Source of the DNA: Agrypnia vestita
Lineage: Eukaryota; Arthropoda; Insecta; Trichoptera; Phryganeidae
Length of the DNA stretch: 64,000 bases
Direction of reading: 5' to 3'
Assembly: GCA_016648135.1 (NCBI GenBank)
Contig: JADDOH010000137.1
Coordinates: 1 to 64,000 of the forward strand
The first letter of the stretch is position 1, and each line of letters opens with the position of its first letter. Positions 31,763 to 43,609 of this stretch are shown piece after piece. Both the position numbers and the translations under genes were made by a program. The notes beneath the pieces were generated by a model. The model worked only from the letters and a program-made list of their open reading frames with translations. It did not search any database and had not been told where the DNA came from.

Positions 31763-32410
31763 TCTATACCTATAAAACTCAATGTCTGCTGTCTATCTGT
31801 TCTCTACACAAATCCACACCGTTTGTCCGACTCGATTCAAATTTTGCATACTTATGCTTTAGGATCCGGCGGGTAACACAGGCGACATTTCCTCCTTATT
31901 CTCATACCTCTTCCCCTCCCCCTGACACATTTTCGATGCAAATCTGTACGTTTGACCGATCGGACTCAAAATTTGTAAACATATTCTTTAGGACTCGGCG
32001 GGTAACATAGGCGACATTTCCTCCCTATTCTTATACCTCTTCCCTCCCTCTGACATATTTTCGATACAAATCTGTACGGTTTGACCAATCGGACTCAAAA
32101 TTTGGAAACTTATTCTTTAGTACTCGGCGGGTAACATAGGCTAACATTTCCTCCCTGTTCTCTTACCCCTTCCCCTTCCTTGATACATTTTCTAGGTAAA
32201 TCTGTACCTTTCGGCCGATCGGACCTGAAAATTTGGAAACTTATTCGTTAGGACTCGGCGGGTAACATATGCGACATTTCCCCCTATTCTTTTAACTCTT
32301 CGATATTTTCGATGCAAATCTATGCCATTCGAAACGAACCTTTGTATACCCTCACAAATTTATTTTAAACTTAATCCTTAACCCGTGCAATGCCGGGTAA
32401 GGACAGCTAG
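31763..32410 (+). mobile_element. non-autonomous Helitron with internal minisatellite
   Basis: Starts TCTATACCTATAAAACTCAA directly after an A. Ends with hairpin ACCCG/CGGGT (32381-32398), eight bases, then CTAG (32407-32410) before a T. These are the standard Helitron marks: 5' TC, 3' hairpin plus CTRR, A/T target. The interior is four tandem units of about 129 bases. There is no Rep/helicase frame, so it would depend on an autonomous partner elsewhere. Confidence 0.85.
31793..32320 (+). repeat. minisatellite, about 129-bp unit, four copies
   Basis: Anchor GGCGGGTAACA starts at 31868, 31997, 32126 and 32257 (spacing 129, 129, 131). Each unit also has ACTC.AAATTTG, CGACATTTCCTCCCTATTC and ACATTTTCGATGCAAATCTG. 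Units differ by scattered substitutions. Confidence 0.9.
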
Positions 32411-33777
32411 TACAAAATAAAAACGTCTCTCCGCACTTACAGGATAGCTTAAATATTATTTTGTCGCTTTAAAAAGAACTTAGGACTCGAATTTTGAATG
32501 CTATTCGATAGGTGAAAAATCCCCGCACGCAGAAAAAAAAATATATTGACCAATCATAGTGATTTATGGTTATAACAGAATGACCGCGTATCTCACTTAA
32601 ATCTGATTATAAGTACATCAATCGCATAAATCAGTGTTCTTGCACGAAAAATTATTGAATGTCTCGTTTCCTGTCGAATCGCCAAGGTAATTTTTTTTTA
32701 TTTGTACAGCAGATACATTACAATGGCCTTTATAAAATAAGTTTTACTTATATTATTACATTCTAAACATGATTCGTCGAAATTATAAAAAGAACAATGT
32801 TTTCTTCGCACCAACGATATTTTTGATCATTTTAATTATTGCAGTGACTAATATATACAAAAGGAAACACGTATCAAAAAACAACGAAATCCCGAGCAGA
32901 AATATCGCGAAGTCCCGTACTACTATTCTTATTTGTTTTGTTTATAATCATTTTTTTTAAATAGCACAAAACAATTTTTAAAACAGATTTTTTTATGATT
33001 CAATATATTATATGATTCAATAAATTGACGATATAATATATGTAACACGTGATTTGATAATGTAATTTAATAAAATCTTTTTTAAAAAGAACATTTTTAT
33101 TATTTATTTTAATAAAATCGTTTACACGGTGATAGTTCTTAAAGGACGATTTGCTGTTCTTGCGATTTTCGGCTCAAGTTACATATTTATAAGAGAAATA
33201 ATTAAAATGAGTCAACCTTACATAAAACAAATAAAAAAAAATCAAATAAGTAATGGTGATTTGAAACCTTGAAAAATTAATAACTACCAGCTACAAGTAC
33301 GAACCGTACATACAAAAGCTTTCCCAAGAAATTCAAAGCCTCCTTCACAGTAGTTTTGATTCAATAGGTACGCTTATTTAATCATGATCGTGTGATTTTT
33401 TCATTTAAGTTCTTATTCATACATAGTCTTGATATCAATTTTGTAAAAATATACTTGCTTACCCCTTTATTATATTTTTCAAATGTTGTGAATTTAAATT
33501 GTACTATTTAAAATAGTTTATTTATTATTTTAGAGTTCTAAATATCATGTTAAATTAAACCTTCATTACCTTTTTATGTATATTTGTATTTAAATTGTAA
33601 TTTGTATACTTATATGGTGGACTAAGACACAACTTGGATACATATGAATAAACTCTTATCAAATTACTAGTATTACTTATACTTGCCGTACACCCGTGGA
33701 AAAACACAGAACATAATTTATATTATTTATACAATTAAATTAGTAATTATTTATACATAATAAAAAGCTAGTCGAAT
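32411..33777. other. AT-rich DNA, no gene recognised
   Basis: The plus frame 32769-32960 has a hydrophobic stretch (FLIILIIAVTNIY) but AT-rich chance composition and no start context or splice support. Confidence 0.35.
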
Positions 33778-34028
33778 GTAGGAGGCGTAAATTAATGGTT
33801 CGCGTTTCAGCTAAGCCCTGCTTTAACAATGTGTAGTAGATTAAGTATATATATAAAGTATATTTTTGACGGACCACGGAGAAACAATGATAGTCTAGTC
33901 GCGGCGCTGCCGTCCGCGCGTTCGAGTTTCGAGTCTCTCTCCAGCCGTGTAATTTCATTTTTTAGCCATGAAATCCAGGAAGTTACGAACTTGCGGGTTA
34001 GACAGACAACGAAATTATTATATTTAGA
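33778..34028 (-). mobile_element. small Helitron-like element
   Basis: Minus strand starts TCTAAATATAATAATTTCGT preceded by A, continues TGTCTGTCTAACCCG and AACTTCCTGG, and ends CATTCGACTAG (33781-33778). An antisense tRNA-like core (plus strand GCGTTCGAGTTTC) as in 25846-26098. Frames on both strands across it are artefacts. Confidence 0.65.
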
Positions 34029-34689
34029 TGGTTCTTGAACGGTTTTCATAATTTTTACACACGTATTTGGCTCATTTATCTTAGAAGTTTGCTCACTTCT
34101 GCCTTATAGCGATTTCGAAGATATATATGTACACCTTATTTTACGAACGTACAGATGACAAGTTTCAACACAAATATCAATTCCAAATGTACCGTTATAT
34201 AATATTTTAGAATACATGTATTTTAATGTATCATACATCTGAGCATTTCAAAAGGAATTCAATTTATGTTGTAATTATAACATTGAAATCATCTTATTCT
34301 CGAAACGTATATATTGTAGCAAAGTTTATACACACATGAGATTTTACAATATTCAGTGTATAAATGTTATATTGAATTGGTACGCAATTAGTGCCTAGGC
34401 TCTCTTGTTGAACTAAAAGCATTTGAAAACATGAATATGGTAAAATATGAGATTGCATCTAGAACCTTCACCGTTTCCGATCCGATAGTGGCTATTGGCG
34501 TATAGCGTACACGATACGATCACTAAAATAGATACTGTAGCAAACTTTATTCAATCAGTTCACCAATATATCAACCTAGGACTAAAGATAAAAGCAAAAT
34601 GAAATAAACAAAATACTTTATTTAATAAAGAATGCATATCGGATGAGTAAACGCGACGCAAACGGACGAGGAAAAAAGATATAGTGTCG
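34029..34689. other. no gene recognised
   Basis: AT-rich DNA. Confidence 0.35.
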
Positions 34690-35353
34690 TGGCATAGGAG
34701 CGTATTGAAAAATGCAAAGATGAGACCCATACAATTACTGGTACCCCAAATGTATAATTCACCTGTATGGTGTCCTTCTTATGATAAAATCTTATCAATA
34801 GCGTTGAATGTGTTCAACATAAATTCTTAAATTTAATATAGACTGAATATTCAAATTGAATAAATTAATTAATTACGATTTTTTGTTATCTGTCACTTAT
34901 CTATGTGTAAACCTTATCAAACAGTCGAAAAATAACCGACATTCTTTTTCTCTTCAAAATACTAAGTAACAGAGCCCTGCACTTTAAAACGTGATTATAA
35001 ATAAACTAAATGCACCAACTAGAAACGCAATAGTACCTGCACTATTTCATTGCATCAATAGCATTACCAATGCGGCACATACCTCGCCACTTAGCAAAAT
35101 TTAGAGACTTGTAGATATATACAGTGATATAGAAATTCTTTATTAAAATCTTTAATCGTATAAATGTAGTCATATTAATGTTGATGCGCATCATTCAATG
35201 AAATTATAATGGTGTTTTTGTATTGATTTAAATATTGTTTTTTTTTATTCAATGAAGGTGATTTTTTTGTGTTGTCGCTAGTTATCTTTGTCACTAGTAT
35301 GTGTCATTTTTTTAATGTAAAAGGCTTCGTACCGTATATAAATAAATAAATAT
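34690..35353 (+). pseudogene. degraded LINE of the same type as 48.9-51.1 kb
   Basis: In shifted frames the plus strand reads YNSPVWCPSYDKIL, VQHKFLKF, TDILFLFKILSN and NLNAPTRNAIVPALFHCIN. These line up in order with the C-terminal third of the LINE at 48894 (YNSSIWCPYYNAH; IQHKFLRY; SDLILLYKIVNS; FHVPSRTTRVPTPFYCDN). It ends in a short (TAAA)n run at about 35341-35353, like the other element's tail. Numerous indels and stops. Confidence 0.75.
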
Positions 35354-35930
35354 ATCTAATATCTATATTAAACCGAAACAAAGATTCTCAGAGCTAACGA
35401 GCGAAAAGAGATTGATGCCTGCTCAAAAGATGTGAATTTGCCATAGCAAGCAATAGCTATTATGAATATCCAGACGTATCGGACATAAATCCAGAACTGA
35501 CTGTACACTCTATTTCTTATTATAACAGCGTATTCTTATGTTATGTTGTTATGTTTGTTGGACACACAAAACCACAAAATAAATAAAAAGGCATAAGAAA
35601 CAGAAATAGGTCTCCGATGCCTATCAAGTATCGATGGAATTATCAAGTATCCCAAATATATTTAACCTTAAAGCGCTACGTTACGGCTCAAGATTGTGAT
35701 GAATGCAGAAAGCCGGTGTGCAAGTGCCAATGGCGAGAAAGTCGCTAACATAACGACTTGACTGAGAAGAAAAACCGATTACGATATTAATGTTTATTTA
35801 TGATTGAATTGACTGTAATATATCGAACAACAGCTGACATTTGAGCAATGAAGTACCTACACTCAATTTTTTTTTACAAAAAATATAGTACCGCTCCTTT
35901 TTTGGACAATGTTATTTCTAAATCTAACGA
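35354..35930. other. no gene recognised
   Basis: No family match; AT-rich. Confidence 0.35.
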
Positions 35931-35968
35931 GGTTAGTAAAATAACAAAAATGAAATAAAAATATCACC

Positions 35969-35997
35969 CTGATGAAGCAAATGATAGTTTCGGAAGC
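35969..35997 (+). ncRNA. hammerhead-like motif, degraded
   Basis: CACC, CTGATGA, A, GCAAATGATAGTTTC with weak pairing, GGAAG for GAAAC, then CCGGC. Same order as at 46507 on the minus strand. Confidence 0.4.
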
Positions 35998-35999
35998 CG

Positions 36000-36900
36000 G
36001 CTGATTAAATATATAAACTAAAGCGAATATTACAAAGTTTACTATAATTGTAATAATTAATTTTAATGCTGAGTGGTACCAATTCAATTAACTTTATCCC
36101 TGTCAATGCGATAATTAGAAGTTAAAAAATGTGAATAAATTTGCGAATAACTCAAAATAAAACGCTTTAATTTATTTAATCAATGACAACGGCTGCTGTT
36201 GAATCATTTTGGTGGTTGACCAAATATGCTATTAATTGCGCCTGAATCACAAAATGTGACACGCTTAATGAATGCAGCCATCAGCTGCGATAAACTATTA
36301 TACTCATTTCGTGCTCGGCCGGACGCAGTATCATTGCAATTTAAGTTAATTAACACATTTACATTAAATATATATATTTTATATATTTATCCCATTTCGT
36401 TTATTTTATAAATAAATTTAATATTTATTTAGTTTCATATTATTATATGGTCTAATACATTAAAACATACTGTACGATATATAAACATTGGTAACTAAAA
36501 GTTTTTCATAATATTTCTAATTTCACATAAGTCTAATTTATTAGATTATTATCTAATTTATTATTATTATTTACGCCCTTTAGGGATTTTACATACAAGT
36601 AAGGTAATGTATTACAATATTGAGGTGACACAAGCCAATAGGTATTAGTAGTAGGTACTATGCATGGGTATTATGTATTACAAAAGAAGAAAAATATTCT
36701 TTAACCACATCAAACAATTATCACAAAGACCATAGAAGCTAGCACATAAAAGTAAGTGAGATGTTTGTGGTTAGCGAAAAGATAAAAATAAGAACTTTCT
36801 ACAAACGACTTTCTTGAAGTCTCAATAGACGAAGTTTAGTGATCTTTCAAAATATATTTTAAAAAGTGTTTGCATTTCTTTGATGTTAACGGCGTTAACT
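36000..36900. other. no gene recognised
   Basis: AT-rich DNA. The plus frame 36226-36411 is unrecognised. Confidence 0.35.
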
Positions 36901-36975
36901 TTGTGGTTGGACATAATTATTTTTTTTATTTAATTAAAAACTTTGTAAAAACCACTTAAAGAAGAAAATTTTCGT

Positions 36976-37012
36976 CTGCCGGTTTCGATACCACTGTATC
37001 TTCATCAGGACG
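36976..37012 (-). ncRNA. hammerhead-like motif, intact core
   Basis: Minus strand: CGTC (next to the core), CTGATGA (37008-37002), A, perfect helix II GATAC/GTATC with AGTG loop, GAAAC (36986-36982), CGGCA, GACG. CGTC/GACG can pair as helix I. The base triplet before helix I is GCA rather than GUH, so cleavage is doubtful. Confidence 0.55.
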
Positions 37013-37974
37013 GCGGCATACTAACTATCCATTACTTATTTTAGTAAATAAATTAATTTTTGAACGGGACATGGCTGCAGTACCTAATGGTGGGGATAAT
37101 TGACAGGTACACACCGAAATGGGGAATATATTAAATAATGGGTTATTTATAGAATTCAACTGGTTATTAATTATTTAGTGTTCAGGCATTTCTTGAATTC
37201 TAATATTTCCAAGTTATCCGTGTAATAGAGGCGTTAGATTGGATAACTTATTATAAATTAAGAAACCTGTAACGTGGTTTATGTTTATGTTAATTTATGT
37301 AGCGCCATTTTTGCGTAAGAGACGCTTCAAGGGCGCTTTCGCCTACAAATTCTCCTCGATCCAGGTATCAACCTTTACTTCTAACGGCAAAAAATGACAC
37401 CTTTAATATATGCCTAGTTATCACAATTTGAGACGTTTGTATTCAATCAGCAGTTCTTCCATGTAAGTATTTTTAATTAATCGGTTTTTAAAATCCCGAT
37501 CGCAGAATGGTACACACTGCCCCGCAGAGATGATACCACGATTGATAGAATGGCGGATACATTCGGTTGCCCCGTACCTTTGAACTAGATTTGTAGTTTT
37601 TGTCACTGATTGTTATTACTAGTTACGTATTTTAACTTGATTTGGAATCTTTCGGAGGGCTTTTTTGTGTCATTCTCAATGCTCCGCAATGTAGTAATTA
37701 TTTGGATCCACTGATCGATTTTGTTTTTACTACAAACATGATTTTCACTTATTGATCCTTTATTTATTTATTTATTTATTTTATTTTGGGGAAAATTAAC
37801 AGCAAATCAACATCTTAACAAATATAAAATAATGGTTTTAAAATTATGCCAATTCCAAATTTTCAATTTTTACTTATTTTTTACTTTTGCACTTATTGCA
37901 TACTGTATACTTTTGCAGTGTTTTGGTCTGTCATATATTCATTAATTAAGATAAATCATAGATATCTCACAGAG
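37013..37974. other. no gene recognised
   Basis: The minus frame 37421-37606 is unrecognised. A (TTTA)n run at about 37761-37784 may be an old LINE tail. Confidence 0.35.
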
Positions 37975-38407
37975 ACAAAGCTATTTACATGGGAAATCAT
38001 GTATGAATGACTTTATTTTGCATCCACAGGGCTTACAACCTGTCTTAGCTGACTTAAGTGATCACTTTACACAATGTAACGTTCACGATTTCACTGAAGA
38101 ACAACCACACATCTATATTAAATTTTGAAAGTTGTTTAAACATTTTATTAATGTAACTCACTTTTTTTAAATAGATATGCGAACACGGAATACGTGTCAC
38201 ATCAACAATCTTACTATGTTTAAACTAAGCTTAACGCTTGTTCTAAGAAAATAGGACTAACTTGCTAGTTTGGAACGAGGTTCGAAGCCGCGACCTTCGG
38301 ATCATGAGGCGAGAGTCCTAACCACAAGACCAATAAGCTACTCAAGCTATTTAAAATAAAGACTTTCATAGATGCTTTCCTATATAAATAGCTTCGTCTC
38401 TGTGAGA
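37975..38407. mobile_element. MITE with TCTCACAGAG termini, carrying a SINE
   Basis: Ends are TCTCACAGAGACAAAGCTAT and its reverse complement (ATAGCTTCGTCTCTGTGAGA). Inside lie the GGGCTTACAACCTGT family segment and, from 38166, a complete SINE in reverse orientation. The SINE must be the later insertion. No coding sequence. Confidence 0.8.
38166..38342 (-). repeat. tRNA-derived SINE, near-complete copy
   Basis: Minus strand: TAGCTTATTGGTCTTGTGG, TTAGGACTCTCGCCTCATGA, CGCGGCTTCGAACCTC, body CTAGCAAGTTAGTCCTATTT, 3' end GTGACACGTATTCCGTGTTC. Same family as 26631-26800. Confidence 0.85.
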
Positions 38408-40382
38408 CATCATGAGAAAATACTTAATAAAAATATTGTCATATATTATGTCAATCAATGTTTTATTAATTTTATTTTATTTTTTCTGTGAATTTTTTGT
38501 TTATCTGTATCATGTTCTTTTAAAGGCTTTATGGCCGTATAAGTATTGCTTAAATAAATAAATAAAAATGGTATCCATCCTGAACACCACACTCGGAGCG
38601 TTGATCCCCCAAAAAATGTTACTTTAAACATGCATCATTTATGTGAGATTTCTGTACTCAGTTGCGAAATCATTAATAACATGCGCCGCGTCCATACGCA
38701 TTTACAACCGCACCCAGATGGCCGGTCCAAAAAAAACTTATGAATGAAAATATTTAAATCCCGTTCTCGTTTGCCGCGGTCGGGTTCTCGCCATCGAAAG
38801 ATTTATTTCGAGAAGAAACGCGTGGAAACAGTGGCCGCACATGTCAGGACCGCGCGCATCCAGATGCACCATTGATATAACTGTCTGTAAGAGTTGGAGA
38901 TGTTTCATAATAAACAAACGTGGGAAGAATGACCCCTGAATTAGACGGTTGACGGAGATGTGCTCTTTTTTGTTGAAAGCTTCCTGTTGAACTCCACAAC
39001 TCAGCCCCGCACCCGTAATTCTACTTACTGTAACTGCTGCTGAATTTTAAATCTTAAAAAAAAACATATAGGCAAAATCAGGGCCTTTTGCATTATTTGA
39101 TAATTGAGGGCAAGATCGAGTGAAAACGGTGTGACAGCAGGAAGCAGATCTCCTGGCTCCGTAATATACGAGATTAGGCAGGAATAAGGACAGTGGAAGA
39201 GCTGTTTCGAGCCGCTGAGATAGGGGGATGTACTCTCAAGTGATAGTTGGGGGGACCCTAGGGACGACACTAGGAGAAGAAGAATCAGGTAGAAAAATGT
39301 ATCCAAATCAAAATCAGTTTAAAAATTTTACAAGAGTTGGAATTAGACGCCACTCAGGAAGAAGTTCAAATCTCATGATGTACAGCGCAATGAAGAGCTC
39401 TAATGAAATGCCGAGAAAAATGTAAAATTAATATAAAGCCTAAAAATTGTGATGTAAATTTAAAAAAGATAAAAATATTATGATTGTTTATATTACAACA
39501 CACCTATTTACTTTGCATTTAATCAAACGTTTTCCGAACACACTGGACTGGTTTTAGACTATATTGGAAGCAACTGGAAACTGATTGAATTACACGGGAA
39601 TATGCAAGGGAACAGTGTAGTTTTTAACAGCAACGAGACTAGAGATACCGAATACCGCAGAAAGCGTGTTTTTACAAATACAAAGAAAGGTTTTCTTCAC
39701 AAAAGAAAATTAACACACTAATCGATTATTTTTAAATTTCCTACATCTGACACACAGAAATACATTGCGATGTTATTATATGATCACTTAAGATGACTAA
39801 GAGCGAAAGAATGACAGTCTCTTTCGCATTGCGTGGGTGTCAAAAAAAATCGAGAGTACATCAATGAAACAAATATAAATAAATCAGCAGAGGCCTCAAA
39901 AACCAAGCAGGTACCTAAATATAAAAAGAAATATATAGTTTTGTCCTTACGAATTCATGTACCAATATTAAATCCTAACCGAATATGTTTGCAACTAGAA
40001 ATAACGTAAAGAAATGAAGTAATGTATTAATAAAAGTATATTGACGGTATGGTCGCATACAGGGTATCGCAGACTTTTAGGATTTGTTAGTAAATCCTAA
40101 CAAGAAGCGAATATTACAGAAACTTACCAACTGTATTATAAATTACCAAGTCTATAAACTAGTACAGACTAGCATATGCATACAAACAATCCTAATATAA
40201 ACACGAAGGTTTTACTCACTCGATAGTGCGCCTGCAATGCTTGCATTTAAACGTAGACTGTTATTACACAACGACACTTAAAATCAACCGAATTAATCAA
40301 GAGAGCTATTGACGATCATAAAAATAAAATCATGAAAATTCGACATTTTTTACAATAATTATCTACGGAAATTACGACCAGT
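38408..40382. other. long stretch without a recognised gene
   Basis: 38560-38573 is a short TAAA run. 38680-38880 is CpG-rich and single-copy in appearance (GCCGCGGTCGGGTTCTCG), a candidate enhancer or unrecognised exon. Frames at 39025-39425 carry no signature. Confidence 0.35.
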
Positions 40383-40862
40383 AGAAATCTGTCATGCGAA
40401 ATAAGACTAGCGGTACATAATGAAGTTCTGATGCCAACTCTAATGTATGGAAGCCTGGAATTTAAGAATTCTAAGGAATGTAGAATGTATGAAAAATACT
40501 TGTAGCACAGACTGAAGAATGAACAAACCAGGATTGAATGTAATTTTTGCTGTAGAACTTAGAATAAATTAAGGATCACTGAGATCCTTTGATAATATAT
40601 ACAACGTATATGAGACGTTACACACAGGACGCGAGTCAGCAGAAACGTGTTGAGGTCGTCCGCGAAAGAGCTGGTATGATCAGATAAACCAAATGTTGGA
40701 GGACGGTCCTGAACGGTTAAAAGCTTTAAAAAACGAATAGTGTGCATGAGAAAATGTATGGAAGCGGACAAGATAAAATTGGTGTGCCAGGACAAAAGAA
40801 TGGTTGTTCTATCCTATCCACCTACCCATGCAGAGAAACTGTTGCGATGGTTAGTTTGTTAG
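40383..40862 (+). pseudogene. LINE reverse transcriptase C-terminal remnant
   Basis: Plus strand, broken frames: RLAVHNEVLMPTLMYGS (the V.MPTLMYGSE motif following the RT), later CGRPRKSWYDQINQML-like sequence (GTCGTCCGCGAAAGAGCTGG) and GTGCCAGGACAAAAGAATGG ending GTTGCGATGGTTAGTTTG, a decayed form of the GCGTGATGGTAAGTTAG 3' end. Same element type as 864-1228 but longer. Confidence 0.75.
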
Positions 40863-41315
40863 TATTCTGTACTACACATGTGCAAACTAATTATGAAAAG
40901 TGTCAACTACTCTTAAATTAGATCTTCACTTTGTCTTATGACATTGATTTAAAAATTTAAAATAAAAATATACTTCCATGGAACATGTGTAAAGATAATT
41001 CGTAGTATATTTAAAGACAGACACTGCATTTGAGATTATATAAAGTTAAAACATTATTTTATCCGTATACCTACATTTTCATAAAATTTCACTTTAAATT
41101 CAGTTTACGATGTTGTGCATGCATAATCAACAGATTTTTTTACCTTTACTTCTCTCCGACAAACTACTGAACATTTTTATATTTAAAAAAAATTATAGGC
41201 AATGTATATTTTTAATTAATGTGATAATTAAAATTCGTTAAAATTATAAATTTGTTACTTGCTTTTAGTATCTTAGACAGGTTTGATGATGACTCGATGA
41301 CGAATGAATCAATGC
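40863..41315. other. no gene recognised
   Basis: AT-rich DNA. Confidence 0.35.
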
Positions 41316-41385
41316 TCATGCCATAAGCCTTAGTTTGAAAGAAGTAGGAAGATTGAAGTGACAAGTGACACGTATTCGGATTACA
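41316..41385 (+). repeat. SINE 3' fragment
   Basis: Body/tail CATAAGCCTTAGTTTGAAAG, then AGTGACACGTATTCGGAT. The head is missing. Confidence 0.55.
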
Positions 41386-41734
41386 CGGATTCAAGCTGTA
41401 AGCAACCCAAACAATTATATTTGTCGTAATCACAATATCTTAACAAAAATATATAAATCAAATCATCATCAATAGGGGAATTGCTTTCTCACGAAACTCT
41501 CTGTCATCACAGTAAGTCCTTGAGTCGTGTAGGCACACTGAGTTTCTTCGCACCTTTCTTAATAATATGATGGCCCCATCTTCTTCGATTTCTTCCCGGT
41601 GGTCGCGTCTTCTGTGTCAGCTGATATATGTCACATGTGGGAAGCTCAGCTAAAAGCTCCGAAAGTTTTTTATAGGCCTTCCATATTTCATATTGTCTTA
41701 AAATAAAAACCAACGTTTCGCTACTGCATAATAA

Positions 41735-42115
41735 ATATAATTGATCGCGAGTTTCTAAAGTCGAGAAGAACTGTACGTAAACGAAGGTTTCCGAACAATC
41801 TGGGCGTTTTTGAATGTTTTAGAAAGATCTGGAAGACAATCGAATACGAAAATATATAAGAATCGAGAACTCGAATCCTTCGAAAAAATTTCGCCGCGAT
41901 GTGTGTATGATTAGATGGCGAACGAAAGTGATAGAACCGGGCGAAAAGATTGTGTAATGTGAATCCTTAGAGCATAGATTGTATATACTCTAAGTGTGAA
42001 TCCGTTTGGTACACACGAGCAAAGTGGAACTTTCTCGTCAACCCAAAATTAAGTGCAATTAAAGAATAGTGATTCAGCTTAAGTGTGTGTCCAGTGTCCA
42101 GTGACTTACAGACAT
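41735..42115 (+). repeat. candidate LTR/leader, copy 3
   Basis: Weaker relative of 18715-19215: TCTGGAAGACAATCGAATAC-type purine-rich start, AGTGCAATTAAAGAATAGTG, then a doubled GTCCAGT (GTGTCCAGTGTCCAGTGACT). Confidence 0.3.
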
Positions 42116-42429
42116 TTGTAAGCTTGGGTCAATCTTGCTACAAACTGTTTGCATTAATTTATAGAAAAAAGCATATTTTTTTGTACTACGTATTTTTGTA
42201 GTATTACTTTATTGCCTACCTCACTGGCCTTCGGTCATTTTTGGGCAAATATTTTACACGGTTAATTAATATTCAGAAAATTACGCATAATCGAGGATTT
42301 CCTAGCACTCTGGACGTTTTACAGCAAATTGTAAATTACTAGAAAGTTTTAGAAGTCGGCAACTGTAAAATTGTAATTGTTTTGAAATCAGTGCACTAAA
42401 ATTAAATTTTACTAGTATTTTACTTAAAA

Positions 42430-42900
42430 ATAACAGTCCTTCCTTCCTGGGTTTCAATCCGTGGGATTGGTTTGCAGCAAAGCACATCTCCTTCTCCATT
42501 CTGCTCGGTCTCCGGCGATCCTCCAGCTCTGTATAGGAGGCATAACTCATATCTTGGCACACTTGCTCAAGATATTCAGGGCGAGGGCGCCCTCTGGCAA
42601 TCTTTCCCTCTACCATTCCCTCCAGTATATTTTTGAGCAGATTTTCATGGGGCGTAAGATATGCCCCATCCATTTCGCACGCCTTTTCGTGGCCCTGGTT
42701 TCATCGATCCTGCTGAGAATCTCTTCATTGGTTATGTGGTCTTTCCTAGAAATTCCTAGGGCACATCTGTAGGTCCACATCTCAAAGGCTTCTAATCGTG
42801 TTTTTCTCTGTCGCCAATGCACCACGTCTCACATCCATACAGCAAAATACTCCGCACATAAGTTTTTATTAATTGCTTGCAGAGCTTTAGGTTTATATTA
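42430..42900 (-). pseudogene. LINE reverse transcriptase C-terminal remnant
   Basis: Minus strand: a stretch equivalent to the LLYGCE region (AEYFAVWM), then WRQRKTRLEAFEMWTYRCAL, ISRKDHITNEEILSRI, KWMGHILR and, after a one-base shift, EGKIARGRPRPEYLEQVCQD. This is the classic LEAFEMW.YR..L.ISW.DHVTNEEVL.R......GH..R...GK..GRR..GRPR series of LINE ORF2 tails. The RT core is absent. Overlapping plus-strand frames are shadows. Confidence 0.88.
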
Positions 42901-43478
42901 TTGGATTCGAAAATCTTTCATTTTTTGTTAAAATTATAAAATAACAGTAAAAACAAAAATAAAATTTTTAAAAAAGACCTAAAAATTACACAATGTCTAT
43001 CTCAATTTTATTTTCTTTGTGTGGTTACTCCTAAAATGTGTCAAAAGACAAAGCTAAATAATGCTTTTATAACTTAAAGATGATCTAACCGAGAATTGCT
43101 GCTTCGTCCTGAACTTATGGTTGTGTAATACCAGCTTGCGAGGATTATGGATGCAGAGCTCGGGCGCACAATAGTGCGGCAGCACACCTGCCCCGGAGAG
43201 CCGCCGCTCAGTGAGCCGTGACTGAGGAGTTTAACCTCGGCTAAAGTGTTTGCGCCACGAGCTTAACTACTCTGCACACGCTTGCTATTCTGGCAGTGCA
43301 CTGACATCCAGCTAATGGTTATGTTTCGTTCCACTTCCAACCCAACACAACTTGACTACCTGGATAAATGCTGCTAGGAATCAATCCTGAACATATAAAT
43401 GGCCTTCAATGGTTGTCCAATGGACGTGACACTGGGTTTCAATTCCGGATTTGATTCTCAGTGAGGTTCAAATATATA
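42901..43478. other. single-copy-looking DNA with GC-rich block
   Basis: 43110-43330 is GC-rich (CACACCTGCCCCGGAGAGCC) with no frame or repeat match that I can name. Confidence 0.35.
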
Positions 43479-43593
43479 CAGGGTGTAACAGAGCCAGTCC
43501 ACAGCACTTTACAGGTGGACTTCTGCCTTGATTATGAGTCGAAAATGTTCAAGCAGCCTGTAAAGTATTGTGGACTAGCTATGTTACACCCTG
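43479..43593. mobile_element. 115-bp fold-back MITE
   Basis: Perfect miniature: arms CAGGGTGTAACAGAGCCAGT.../...CTAGCTATGTTACACCCTG pair over 37 bases with a few mismatches. The loop holds CCTTGATTATGAGTCGAAAA and TGTTCAAGCAG, nearly identical to 17403-17436. Left flank is TA; right flank is CA. Confidence 0.8.
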
Positions 43594-43609
43594 CATACAA
43601 GGTGGCTTG

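Noticed and set aside
31793..32320. CRISPR-like array
   Set aside because: Units of about 129 bases repeat in full without a short repeat/spacer alternation; it is a minisatellite inside a Helitron.
32769..32960. Small membrane protein
   Set aside because: A hydrophobic run in an AT-rich chance frame, without start context, splice sites or homology.
41507..41713. Possible host exon (LSELLAELPTCDIYQ...)
   Set aside because: A plausible amphipathic run, but no family recognised. The acceptor- and donor-like sites are ordinary, so it is not called.
42461..42772. 103-codon plus ORF
   Set aside because: Antisense shadow of the LINE C-terminal remnant on the minus strand.
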